Below are positions 10,037 to 20,151 of a stretch of DNA of 42,203 nucleotides, piece by piece. A program made the position numbers and the translations under genes. This DNA is from Chara braunii. Its lineage: Eukaryota; Streptophyta; Charophyceae; Charales; Characeae. The notes below the pieces were generated by a model, which saw nothing but the letters and a program-made list of their open reading frames with translations, was not told the DNA's origin and did no database searches. Position 1 is the stretch's first letter. Each line of letters begins with the position of its first letter. The stretch is from NCBI GenBank assembly GCA_003427395.1, contig BFEA01000602.1, positions 353,055 through 395,257 of the forward strand. The letters run 5' to 3'.

Positions 10037-10465
10037 GCTGGAAACCAGGTCCAGCGTCCCATAAATACATCCTTGAGTCGATTGGAGTTTAACATCTTAG
10101 GCCATGGCGCCACTGGGCTGGAAATCGGGTCCAGCGTCCCATCCAATCTTCTCTACCCTAGCTAACCTAAGGCCTGGTCTGGTGATGGGGGGAAAGTCAC
10201 CGGGGGGCACCAGTGAGGTCCCCCTCCAGCCCCAAGCTCCAGCCATCCACCCGCTACCCTCATTGCCACCTGCAGTAATCATAGTAAGAGAAGCAACCCT
10301 TGCTGGAAACCGGGTCCAGCGTCCTATCCATACAACCGTGCTGAGAGGGTCGCATAGTTCTAGTCACATTGGCTCTTTTTGGGAAAAAAAAAATTGGGTC
10401 AAGGCATACTGAGAGAAAAAACAAGGAAAAGCATTTCCTGCTGGAAACCGAGTCCAACGTCCCAT
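10037..10465 (-). repeat. Four stem-loop repeats in the LINE 1 3' UTR
   Basis: Copies lie at 10037-10062, 10117-10142, 10302-10327 and 10440-10465. Written on the minus strand each is ATGGGAC followed by GCTGGA, a 7-base loop and TCCAGC, a 6-bp stem. The copy at 10440 has a change that is G-U on the minus strand (the LINE transcript strand) but A-C on the plus strand. Position between the last ORF and the poly(A) tail suggests recognition of the template by its own RT. Confidence 0.7.
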
Positions 10466-10533
10466 ACATCATCTCAAATGAAACAAGCAAAAAGGTAATT
10501 TATGAAAAAACAAGATAGCCTTCAGTGCGCTGC

Positions 10534-10875
10534 TCAGGTTCTTGGGAACGGTTCCACTAGGGACAAAGGGTGAGGGGGGGAGGGGTCTGCGAAGTCCTGA
10601 GCAGGACGCAATGGTTTGTTGGGATCAATCTTTGTCCATTCGCGAGAGTGAAGCTGGTAATCCCTTGTTATTCCTGTTTGCAGTTCTTCCTCTATCTGAC
10701 GATCATCCTGCTCATCCTCAGTCCAAGTTACCCTTGGTACCCATCCTTCCCCCCTCCCGCCCAACCAATCCTCGCAGAACTGCGAGATAACCATGTCAAT
10801 ATCCCTTCTGATGTGCAGCTGACTTAGTTTTTCCTTAACCACATCCCACTGAGCCGTAATCTCGTGTAGAACCAA
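10534..10875 (-). pseudogene. LINE 1 C-terminal tail
   Basis: A 113-codon minus-strand frame follows the zinc domain after a frameshift. It is rich in charged residues (VTWTEDEQDDRQIEEEL) and ends at a stop just before the 3' UTR repeats. Assignment is by position only. Confidence 0.45.
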
Positions 10876-10881
10876 AAGTCT

Positions 10882-11511
10882 TCATTGCTCCATGACTTCC
10901 CCCTCTTCCACCCTTGCTCCCTCTATTTCCAGGATGCATTTTCTCCACAATATAACCCACAGGACGACACGCCTTCCCATGCGGAACATATTCTCTTTGG
11001 ATATATTCCCTTGAATCTGGGGATAATGTCCCTGAAGTATGACCCTCCATTCCCATGGCCAAGACGAGCCCAGTACCACGTGTCGCCAAATCCTGTCCCA
11101 CCACCTCCACAGTAGGACAGTCGTGGGGCACTGAAGGAAGATGTGCTCTATCGTCTCAGAGCATTTTTTACCGGGGTAGCCCTGGAGACATCTGTGACAC
11201 CAAGGCAGTGCTCGCCCCTGCTGTTCCAAATGGGAGTGATCTATTAACCAATCGTTAGTTGGTAGACACCAGTGTGCAATCTGCCACTGTAAAGCGGAAA
11301 TCTTTGTCGGCCTCTTTCCATAATCCGCAAACCACCTTATGGGTTTTAGCAGACCAGGATCCACGTTGAGATGGTGATACCATCTATCTTCTACTGTATC
11401 TCGCAGCCTGCGTTTAGGTCTGAGCGTTCGGTATACTGACTTAGATTTTAAGCCAGCAAGTGTTAATGACCGTGCCCTTCCCCCCCTACTTGAATTTCCT
11501 GAGTTTCTCAA
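10882..11511 (-). pseudogene. LINE 1 zf-RVT zinc-binding domain
   Basis: The minus-strand ORF of 209 codons contains KISALQWQIAHWCLPTNDWL, then CHRC, then ETIEHIFLQCP and LLWRWWDRIW. This Trp-rich region with C-x2-C ... H-x3-C spacing is the zf-RVT domain found at the C-terminus of plant LINE polyproteins, thought to bind nucleic acid. It is out of frame with the upstream RT region. Confidence 0.75.
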
Positions 11512-11567
11512 ATCATTCCAGGATCAGTGCCACTCCTCGGGGTCGAAAGAGAGGTCCTCAATCGGGG

Positions 11568-11882
11568 TCATGGGTCGATAGGCTCTCCAGCCTCTACTTT
11601 CGTGAATAATTCTGACTCGATATACTTCTTTTTTTCCTTCCAGATAAAGGGTTGTTTGCTCTCGCGTAGTTGATCCTCCTTTTGAATGGAAAAGACTTCA
11701 ATCAACACCTGTATTTGGTCTACCAAGTGAACCTGCCCTACCTGATTCTCGCAGTTGGGGAAACCCACCCAGTCTCCTTCTACCAAACGAGGACCCTTCC
11801 GGACGGTGATGATGTACCAGTAGAGGGGAAAATTGTCAATGAGATCGTTAAGTGCGTCCTCAGTGAAATGACAATATCGCAA
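11568..11882 (-). pseudogene. LINE 1 segment between RT and zinc domain
   Basis: An open minus-strand stretch of 104 codons lies between the RT connector and the zf-RVT part and is acidic, with FIWKEKKKYIESELF near its C-terminus. It is assigned to the LINE by position and orientation and has no motif of its own. It is separated from both neighbours by stops or frameshifts. Confidence 0.5.
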
Positions 11883-12043
11883 CCATGAACGTATTTTTTT
11901 TACACTTTTCTAGTTCCTTGTACTCAAGTCCCAAAGGTCCCCCACCCTCCTGACCCCGTGTTTCAGTCTAAACTACATCTCATGCGACCGAGAGAGTCCG
12001 TGATCAGTCTATTACCAAACAAGGGTTGTCTGAAAATTTCCTC

Positions 12044-12596
12044 TCACCTATTTGGTGTTGGGGGATCAGGAGGGGGAAGCTTCCTCCATACTCGTAGGAG
12101 GCGCAGCCATTGTTCATATGTGGGGTCCCCATTTCTATATTTCCTTGGTAGCTTCCAGCTCCTGTCTTCGAGCCCTACCAGGGGGTCAGTCTCGGGTGGG
12201 GCCTCAGGGGCCAGGGCTGCAATTTGTGCCAAGGCGAGATGGACCCACGAAGAGGATGATGAGAAGATGAGATGTCGGAGCCAACGAAAGTGGAGGGTTT
12301 GGAACTGTTTAGACGGATCCACAATTCCAAGCCCCCCTCCGACCTTTGGTTGAATTACCGAATCCCATGCAACCCGACTAATAGCATGGGGATTGTTGCT
12401 ATCCCCTCTCCATAAAAAGGCAGTCAACTGTCGTTTAAATGACTTGAACCCTGCTATGATCAGAGGAATACCCTCAGAGACTTGCGTTCCTAAATTTCCT
12501 AGGAAGACCTTTCGTTCTCCGACTGTGTTGGGCGAGTAGATGCAGAGAATACGGAGTAACTCCAAGTCGAGCATGCCTAATACAGAGGCCCACCGT
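12044..12596 (-). pseudogene. LINE 1 RT C-terminal region with an endonuclease-like fragment
   Basis: Minus-strand frame. From about 12485 down it reads GIPLIIAGFKSFKRQLTAFLW, then RVAWDSVIQPKVGGGLGIVD, the connector that follows the RT thumb in LINEs. Before that, at about 12485-12596, it reads LLRILCIYSPNTVGERKVFL, which looks like a piece of an APE-type endonuclease domain and should normally lie far upstream of RT. The frame ends at a TGA near 12044, but the following codons read RQPLFGNRLITDSLGR, matching the second LINE (NQPLFRNRFI), so the stop is internal. The segment is a pseudogene with a likely rearrangement. Confidence 0.7.
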
Positions 12597-13288
12597 TGTC
12601 GAGCGCATCGGTTCGGCACCGCACAAAACGGGGCGGGACCCTCCCGGCCGCGTCACACAGGAGTTGGTCTATTCCTCGTCGCGAATACACATGGAGCTTC
12701 CGCAAGCCGGTCCGACCGAGTGCGCCAGCCATACCTCTCGCGAGCCCCTACGACGGGATAGGGCCTACGTGAGGCATGACTTACCTCCACCTTGCGGGAG
12801 TTGTCACCTCCCTTCGGTAGGCGTATCCCCTCCGAGCTACCTGTCCACAATATGAAAGTTAATCAGGTGCAATCGCAGAGGTGGATCAGCCGAGGGCGTT
12901 TCTCGTACGCTGTAGCATAGGGGGCACGCGCAGTAATACGCCTCTATCGGACCCGCATGCGAACCGACATCTTGGGGGGGCTGAGGTCCCAAGCGTGACT
13001 CGTCGTCGGTCGACTAGGACGCATCCCACACACCACACGTACACCACTCTAAAGAACATAAAAGTAAAAACGCACACACGTACAGATACATATACAGAAC
13101 GACACAGAACAAACAGAGCGACAGGACTTCTAGTCCCTTAGTAGTCATCCCATAACTCTCTGGTGCGAAAATCGGATAGACGTCATGCGCGAGACTTAGT
13201 ATAAAACCGCGCGGACGCAGGACTAACTCATATCGACTAGCAATGCATGAATTCGCAATGATAGCGTACTTTGTAGTGCCCATAATCA
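12597..13288 (-). mobile_element. Solo LTR inserted in LINE 1
   Basis: This 692 bp segment is homologous end to end to the 5' LTR at 3191-3895, in opposite orientation, with TGATTATGGG at its start (13288) and TCGACA at its end. Flanking five-base sequences are AGCGT on the right and ACCGT on the left, matching at four of five positions as expected for an aged target-site duplication. No internal retrotransposon sequence accompanies it, so it is a solo LTR left by recombination. Short ORFs here resemble ones in the other LTR because the DNA is homologous. Confidence 0.85.
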
Positions 13289-14218
13289 AGCGTCGGTATT
13301 CATGGACCATAGTATGGCTTTATACCAGAGTGTGGCTAATACTACATTGTTAATGACCAAGGCCCGTCCGAATATTGAAGTGTGTTTGTTGTTCCACCCT
13401 GCAAGCTTATTGTGCGCCGGCCCTACCAACCATTCGTCATTAATGACTGGTTTACCCTTAGCCGTAACCAATGCTCCTATAATTCTTAGGGGGTCATCAA
13501 GGGGAAACCAAGTAATATGGGGGTTCTTAGGGGGCCTACCTCCTTGGTGATGTAGCCACCAACCTACCGTCTTTTGACCCCAATTAACAACAATATATGA
13601 CATTCTGCAAAACCTATTCATAAGGTTCCGGATTTCCTCCATATTCTGTAATGTCGCCTCTACCATAATAGTAAGGTCGTCAGCAAAGAGGAAACAGATT
13701 GGCACTGCCTCCTCAGGTATATCCGCTATCTTGATCCGAGTCAGATCCTTATTGTGTCTCAGATTGGTAGAAAGTGCCTCCATAATCACCAGAAAGAGGT
13801 AGGGCGCGATAGGGTCTCCTTGTCTCATCGATCTTTGAAACTTGAATGGAGGTGTCCCCGACCCATTAACGTGTACACAGGTGGTGGCGTTGCTATAGAG
13901 AATCCTCACCCAGCATCTGAAGACAGGTCCGAAGTTCATTTTTTTTTGGCATCTGTCCAAGAAAAACCAGTCGATGTGGTCGTAGGCTTTCTCAAAATCA
14001 ATGAAAATAATGGCCGCATTTGCCCGATTCCTTTGTGTCAGCTTAACTACTTCGTTCACCAGAAGGATGTTATCCTGTATATTCTTATTGGTCATAAAGC
14101 CTGTCTATGCTGGGTGTGTGACGTTCTCCAACCCCGACGTCATACGATTTGTCATGACTGTCGAAAATATTTTATAGACTACTGTAAGAAGGGTGATAGG
14201 TCTATAGTTCCTGATATT
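13289..14218 (-). pseudogene. LINE 1 reverse transcriptase, N-terminal and core part
   Basis: The reading starts inside the RT domain at NIRNYRPITLLTVVYKIFS and runs in one frame, with a single TAG near 14102 where the family has a Gln (PA-stop-TGF). An open stretch of 269 codons follows. It contains FIDFEKAYDHIDW, the SMRQGDPIAPYLF block, the catalytic FADDL motif, and the LxxW...GRALVINNVVLATLWY thumb region. These are the ordered RT blocks of a LINE, which copies its RNA by target-primed reverse transcription. The catalytic aspartates look intact. The endonuclease domain that should lie upstream is missing. The ORF is cut at 13288 by the inserted LTR. Confidence 0.85.
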
Positions 14219-14220
14219 TA

Positions 14221-15512
14221 AAAGTCAAAGTCGTTTTAAATTCTGAACTTAGCTTTGTATAAATCTTAAAATAACATTTTCTCTACGAGAAGCGATGCAA
14301 AATTTTCTACAAATCTAAGAGGTTAGTTAAGCTTTGTCTTAGTTGAAATCAGGTTTTATGTTTGAGTTCATATCTGACTTAATATAAATCTGGGAAGTCT
14401 ACCTTTCTAAAGGAGGTGCTGCCCAAATTTTTACTAAATTCAGGGAGTTAGACAAATTTTGACTTTCCAGAGTTAGATATGGTTTTTGTTTTGTATATAT
14501 GAGTTATTATAAATTCTGGAAAGACACTTTTCCTACGTGAAGCGCTGCCGAAATTTTCTTAGTTTAGAGGAGTTAGATTATATTTTGACCGGTGGCAATT
14601 CTGACAATCCACTCTACATAGAGGAGATTATGCCAAAGGCCTACCTTTTCATTTGACACTGACTTAGGGGTAGACTCAAGATTAGTTAAGTAAAATGATT
14701 CTTGGTGAAATCATGATATGAAAATTACTCTCGATTTGGACTCATAGATTTAGCTTGGGGATTGACATGTCATGTGTTACACCTTCTGTTATCACTGATA
14801 ACAGGTCGGTCACCGATTCGTCGATCTACGACTCAACTCCAATTCACTCTCAATGCTCAACCTAAAACGCTTTAGCCTCAATGAATTTTTTGTTGTTTTA
14901 TTAAGGTTTTCACCCGGACTTTTATTGAATGGTCATTTAACAAAAGTACTGAGTATTTAATTATGGTTGGTTGGGCAGAGGCTGGGGCTTGCATGGCTAA
15001 AGCGAGGGGTATGAGTATAGAGATTGGTTGAAGTTGACTCCGTGTAGTGTGTGGACTTTTGATAAACTCTTTAATGTGATTGCAGGTATGTACGGTGGTT
15101 CAAATTTTTGGATTTGACTGTCTGCGATCACACACATATATATGGCTGTGAGGAGTCCCACTGTGATTATGAGAAGTGATCGTCACATACTTATTTCCCC
15201 TTTACTTATATATATGTAAGTACCTATATTGGGTGTTCGCATGGCCTGAGGGGCCCACGCTTAGGAATTTAATTGAGGTTGGGATTGAGCAAGGAGAGAA
15301 AATCTTTCTATTTGTTGTATGCTTCTTAAAGAATTCTTAGTCGGACGTTGGTCCTGGGCCTGGATTCGAGGTCCTTGTCCTGGACATCCCAGGTCCTAGA
15401 CTCTGCATGGAAGGGATTACCCCTCAGACAGAGTCTATTTGCCCTGCCTACCGGGACACCCAGCCTAAAGGTTGGAGGTATTGCGAAGACCTCACAACTA
15501 TTCCTTCAGCCG
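14221..15512 (+). repeat. Repeat family H, copy 2 (3' portion)
   Basis: It matches 1680-3103 of copy 1 in the same orientation: three ~125 bp units (14239-14600), the AC/AT block with GAGGAGTCCCACTGTGA, and the conserved 3' block from GTCGGACGTTGGTCCT (15341) to CCTTCAGCC. It lacks the stem-loop array and the 2237-2405 inverted repeat. It abuts the truncated LINE on the left and copy 3 on the right. Confidence 0.75.
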
Positions 15513-15732
15513 TGTCTAATTTTGTCTAACTCCCTTAATTAGCAAAAATTTGGGCAGCACTCCCTTTAGAAAGATAAACTTCCCAGATTTATATGAAGTC
15601 AAAATGTCGGAAAAGTTGGACCCTGAAAAAGACAAAATCTGACTAACTCCTTGGTTTTGTAGAAATTTCGGCAACGTTTCCCGTACAGAAAGTGACTTAC
15701 CAAGATTTATACAAGCCCAAGTATAATAAAAG

Positions 15733-15976
15733 ATTCGAGAAAATGCAGAAATTGACCTAAGTAAAAAAACTTAGCTCAGAAAATGCAGGAATTTGAAACT
15801 GACTCCCATGGCTCTAGCACGTGGCGAGCAACTAAAGCAATTACTTATCAAACCATTCGAGAAAATGCAGAAATTGACCTAAGTTAAAAAACTTAGCTCA
15901 GAAAATGCAGGAATTTGAAACTAACTCCTATGGCTCTAACACGTGGCGAGCAACTAAAGCAATTACTTATCAAACC
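15733..15976 (-). repeat. 122-bp tandem duplication in H copy 3
   Basis: 15733-15854 and 15855-15976 are nearly identical, each with ATTCGAGAAAATGCAG and the GCTCTAGCACGTGGCGAGC block (GCTCTAACACGTGG in the second). Copy 1 has this block once (about 1335-1450). Confidence 0.85.
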
Positions 15977-16059
15977 AGCCCCAAGTTATTTTATATAAGA
16001 TAGTTCATGAAACCCCCAGATGATTCAACCCTTATACCCAACTTACATATGGCACGATG

Positions 16060-16678
16060 CTAGACTATTCGACTTGGAAACAATGTCCAGTGTGCCTTAA
16101 GATATACACGAACAGGTTGCACTACTACTTTTCTCTTCTTTGGGGCATTTGGCTAGACCATTCGGCTTGGAAACAATGCTTAGCCGCCCTTAACTGTTTA
16201 ATATTCAAAGTTTAGTAGCTCTCTGACTTTGTTCTCAAAAGAAAATGCAAATATGGGCAGGGGATTGAACCATTTGGTTTGGAAACAATGTTCATCTTGC
16301 TCAGACTACTTTCAATTATACTCTGTAATTTCCCTTTTCTTCTTAGTGATATAGCTTAGTATTGGACTATTCGGCTTGGAAACAATGCCCAGTTGTTAGT
16401 TCACATGCAAATATATGTAAAATGTTTTCTTTTATACTCAGTTTATACTTATGTGCGTGGTTTTCAGACTAAACCATTCAGCTTAGAAACAATGCTCAGC
16501 CTTAGACAAAAAATTCTCCCTCAGAACAAAACAAGAACTTAAACCCTTCAAATCAGGCAAACCCTTAGAAAATAAACATAGCAACCAGGTCATTCAACTT
16601 AGAAACAATGTCTGGCTCTTCAGAAAAACAACCAAATAAACATAGCCCTGAGCCATTCAGCTTAGAAACAATGCCCAG
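16060..16678 (-). repeat. Array B: seven stem-loops, counterpart of array A
   Basis: Copies in plus coordinates: 16060-16090, 16151-16185, 16266-16294, 16361-16393, 16469-16499, 16585-16615 and 16648-16678. On the minus strand the core reads CATTGTTTCCAAGCCGAATGG, or TTTCTAAGTTGAA in one copy: an inner TTC/GAA stem around a six-base loop whose second to fourth bases are AAG, as in array A. Outer arms vary but pair (GGCTA with TAGCC, TGAAC with GTTCA, CTGGAC with GTCTAG, CTGAGC with GTTTAG). The odd pairs are mostly G-U on the minus strand and would be A-C on the plus strand. Array A sits at the same position in H copy 1 and also has seven members. Confidence 0.75.
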
Positions 16679-16930
16679 TCCTTGGTTGACCCGGTCAAGT
16701 GCATGCAGTCTGCCTTCCTCCCACCTTCCCCCAATTTATCCCATAGTCTGCTTTCAGTCAAAATAAAGTAGAAACTTAAACTTCAATCTCACACATTCCT
16801 TCCATTTAGTCTGATTAAGTCTTGAAAGAAAGCAAAGTCATAGGGGCAATCTTATGCATATATCAGTCAGACTAAAAGGAGATAGACAAACATGGGTATA
16901 GTGGGGTCATACAGGCAGAAAAAGATATAC

Positions 16931-17260
16931 CTGATGGTTCCCTGCCTCCAGAACCTCGCCTAGGTTCCGGCAGAGCTCCCGCAATCGGTGGGTGGACTCC
17001 CCACAGAGTCTTGATGCGGTCCTACGCATTGCAATCCCGTCTGCTGCCTTCCTCTCAGAACCAACAGACTAGACTTAGAATCAGAAGGACAAAAGAAGGT
17101 AAGTTTGAGACTCTCATATCCAAGAAGGGTGCACTCAGACTTGCGAGAGAGGGTCTTAGTTCCTTGATGCTCCTGAGGGCCCCGCAATGGTGGCCAATAA
17201 ACGTAGTAAGCTGGCTAAACCGCCACCTAAGTGCTGACCAAATGGCGCTCTGACGACACC
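16931..17260 (-). other. Possible exon-like segment next to H copy 3
   Basis: On the minus strand the segment is open in places (75 codons at 16960-17187) and ends at a CAG followed by GTATAT, which could be a splice donor. It does not match the sequence upstream of H copy 1. No domain is recognised; a C run (17261-17274) bounds it. Confidence 0.25.
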
Positions 17261-17274
17261 CCCCCCCCCCCCAA

Positions 17275-17899
17275 ATTGCAGCAACACCCTTTCCCTTTCT
17301 AGGAGCTTGATCTAACTTTCAAACCACCGTGTTCTAACTTTTGATTGAAAACAAAATGCACTAACCCGAAATTCCTTGCTTGAATAAACCCTGCCTTTGC
17401 GCTCGACTTGGAGTCCAGGTAAATGCACAACAAAGGTCAAATAGAAGCAGCATGTATGTCAAGCGTACGTGGTCATAACCCTTATGCAGTAGTACGCAAT
17501 ACCATGCAACTTTTGTACTACTGCTTAGTATCGGCTCAGTAGTTCATAGCACAACATGCAGCAACTGCGCAGCAGAGAACCAATTATACATAGTTCATGT
17601 CTCGCTGTAGAATACCGGTCGGGCTTGTTGCGAATACCCAATCCGTAAAAAGAAAAAGCACAGACTCTAAACACACGAACTACACCCTTCAGTCGTATGC
17701 AGTAGTTGCGGCATCAGTTGCAGCCTTCATAGCTTAGTAAGTATCTGCCCGCTACTAAGGTTTAAAACACTGTCAGTCGAGCTCATAGGTAATGATGAAC
17801 CCCTCCTCAGACACCTACCACAATGGTCTGCAGCCAAACGCCATGAGGGGAAACTTAACTAATCGAGATGGGGACCACCAAAACTGAAAACGCCACTTC
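17275..17899. other. Intergenic, no feature seen
   Basis: Mixed sequence with repeated short motifs around GCAGTAGT (17490-17760) but no ORF or clear repeat. Confidence 0.4.
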
Positions 17900-18379
17900 A
17901 TGAAAATTGTTGACAGTCATCCGACGGAGACTTCTATAACAACACCACGGCTCCGACAGCGAGGAGCACAAAACGTGGTGTGCTATACTGCTCTATTAGC
18001 GCCTATACCGTCCAGTGCACAAAACGTGGTGTGCTATATTGCTCTATTAGCGCCCATACTGTCCAGTGCATCTAGCCCACAACTCGACCAGATTCATTCA
18101 CCCTCCTTCCTTAATGCATTCCGCTTGCTCCGCCGGCTATCCGCCACCAATCGCTCGCTGTCTCCCCCTTCTTTCCTTCCTTGCCTTCTCCCCGTCTCCG
18201 CTCATCTCCTTTCCTCATCCCCCAAGCATCTTTGTTCTTGGATTTCAATGCCCCTGGCTCGAAACCCGACTTGGTTCACACAATCCGCTGTTACCTCTCT
18301 CTGCCTCGTGCGTCCACACTATCTTCACGACGCGAACCCATACTTCGTAGCCCACAAAAACCAACCTCTAAAGCTTTAA
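17900..18379 (+). other. Unrecognised 159-codon ORF, doubtful
   Basis: The frame opens with ATG and includes two copies of a 17-residue block (AQNVVCYTALLAPIPSS) from the 51-bp repeat, then a Ser/Pro/Leu-rich part. No domain or signal is recognised. Pyrimidine-rich composition keeps several frames open here, so it may be chance. Confidence 0.15.
17966..18067 (+). repeat. 51-bp tandem duplication
   Basis: 17966-18016 and 18017-18067 are nearly identical, beginning GCACAAAACGTGGTGTG. Confidence 0.9.
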
Positions 18380-19110
18380 TCTAACACCATCGTCAGGCTC
18401 GCGACAGCTAACAACCCCCATTTAACCTCCTCCTTCACTCGATTCTCTCGATTCCATGAAGAATCGGGTGAAACCCCGACCTTTTCGCTTCCCATTATCT
18501 CCTTTTTCTATCATCACAGCGCGACCTCATTCCCTACACGACGATAATGGTCATGTCCCCATCATTCAGGAAGACTGCAATCAGCAACTACCGAAACCTC
18601 TCTGGATTATGAACCGCTCCGTATGCAGAAAGTCATCAGGGAACTCTTTGTGACGTAGACGTTCCTAAGAAGGCAAACAACAACCCGGAGTCCTAGGCCC
18701 ACAAGAACACATCAAAAACACAATACACAATACAAAATACAAAATACAGGGCAAGCCACGTAGGACATCAAACCATTGAGAATATTACTTCATGCAGTCA
18801 ATCAATGGGTGTAGGTACGTGTGAACCAGATTCCACCTTCAGAGGACTTCACCATGTAACCATACGACGGGTATTGTGGTGAAGAGAGGAGAGCGGGATG
18901 GGATGGCTAGGGATTAGTGGCGACATCCCTAAAGCTAGTTTTTCGTTGATTGCCACTCAACAACTCATCAGAGGGGAAGCATAAAAGACACATCCATCCA
19001 TAGTCGCATTCGTGGAAAGGAAAACACACACCCGTTTTACAAGTTTCATCATCCAAGGGGGAACCAATCATCACACTCATCTCGTGGTAAGGAACAAAAC
19101 TCCCGGCCAT
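18380..19110. other. No gene recognised
   Basis: Short open frames only. A small run of ACAAAATAC/ACACAATAC repeats lies at 18715-18748. Confidence 0.4.
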
Positions 19111-19117
19111 GACTTAC

Positions 19118-19252
19118 CGCGCACTCCCTCCCTCGAGGGAGAAGGCCTTCATTGTGCAGCATCTCGTCCACCATCGGGACATAGTCACCTATGGCCGACA
19201 TATCGGATCCGTGAGTAAACCAACTGACAATGGCGCTAAAGCCGACACCCAC
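19118..19252 (-). other. Possible exon with a strong splice donor
   Basis: A minus-strand frame reads AIVSWFTHGSDMSAIGDY and PMVDEMLHNEGLLPRGRECA and is followed at 19117 by GTAAGT, a perfect plant splice donor. The peptide looks protein-like, but I cannot name a family, and the upstream acceptor is not evident. Confidence 0.25.
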
Positions 19253-19733
19253 TCAAGGTCACCAGGCACTGCTTCGGCTGGTACACAGCTTAGCCGACAC
19301 AATCAAGACTCGTAACCTCCGCCAGAAAAAATCGTTCCACGAAAACGTCGGCTAGTGACTCATCGAAGCAGCAGCTCACTATGGACCGACGCATTTATTC
19401 AGTCGCGTAGTAGAACTGCTCTTCGAAGAATGAGGGTGAATCCTTCTTGCTCCCTGGTTAAATACTGCTTTTTCTTTATGATTCGAATCCTACTACTTCC
19501 TTTCATGCACCAAGCCCCCAATTCACTTGCTGCAAACCGACACTACTCGGTTTATGACCAGATACCCATCCTGATAATACATCAGCCCACCCCACGACTC
19601 CCGGATATGGGGTGGCCGGTCTTTTCCAAATCAGGGGTCCGTTTTAAATCCAAGTTAAGGGTACAAAAAAATGTTGTGACTTCTTTTGAAAAAATGGGTA
19701 CGAGGGGACTGAGAACTAGGTATCCAGGGGTAA

Positions 19734-19734
19734 A

Positions 19735-19770
<36 letters not shown>

Positions 19771-19782
19771 AGAGAGAGAGAG
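19734..19782. repeat. (TG)n(AG)n microsatellite
   Basis: About 14 TG units pass through TATG into an AG tract. Confidence 0.9.
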
Positions 19783-20067
19783 GTGGTAGGCGCCCACCTT
19801 CATGGCTGCCCGCCCATCTCCCGCTGCCCGCTGCCGCTTCCCGCCACTGCTTCGAGCCGATGGTGTCCAGCGGCTGCTGTATACCGATGATGTCACGCCG
19901 TGTCCCTCCCTCCCTCCTTCGTCGGTCTCCCGCTTCTCCCACCTTCGTCGCCCTCCGCTCGCCCACTTCTTGGTCGTCCCTCGTACCACATCTCCCTCCC
20001 TCCTTCGCGACGTAAAGATTCGAATGGCGAGGGGGCGCGCGACTCCGGGTTAACTACCGTCCCCCTT

Positions 20068-20151
20068 CTCCGAATTTTTTTGGGGGGAAAGGGCCTGCCG
20101 AATTCGAAATTTCGACTTCAACAGGCCCTTCCCCCAAAAAACATTTCGGAG
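20068..20151. mobile_element. Small hairpin element (MITE-like)
   Basis: Arms of about 30 bp pair: CTCCGAA and GGGGGGAAAGGGCCTG on the left with CAGGCCCTTCCCCC and TTCGGAG on the right, around a core containing CCGAATTCGAAATTTCG. It is an 84 bp near-palindrome with no coding content. Confidence 0.6.

Larger units (their letters stand above)
9909..14220 (-). mobile_element. LINE (non-LTR retrotransposon) 1, 5'-truncated
   Basis: Read on the minus strand, the order is RT domain, RT C-terminal region, zf-RVT zinc domain, a C-terminal tail, a 3' UTR with four stem-loops, and an A-rich tail (plus-strand T run 9911-9932). Truncation is inside the RT domain at 14220, where family H copy 2 begins. 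A solo LTR (12597-13288) splits the RT. Several stops and frameshifts make the element inactive. The zf-RVT end is typical of plant LINEs. Confidence 0.85.
15517..16930 (-). repeat. Repeat family H, copy 3 (5' portion, inverted)
   Basis: The reverse complement matches about 250-1900 of copy 1: the TGCCTGTAT start, a block with GAAAGCAGA, the stem-loop array, the CACGTG block and two ~125 bp units. It ends where copy 2 ends, so copies 2 and 3 meet tail to broken tail. On the minus strand its outer edge (16930) adjoins CAG followed by GTATAT, which resembles a splice donor. Confidence 0.7.

Noticed and set aside
16060-16678. Hammerhead ribozymes suggested by GGAAACAATG in array B
   Set aside because: No CTGATGA element accompanies the GAAAC motif in either strand; the conserved fold is a simple stem-loop.
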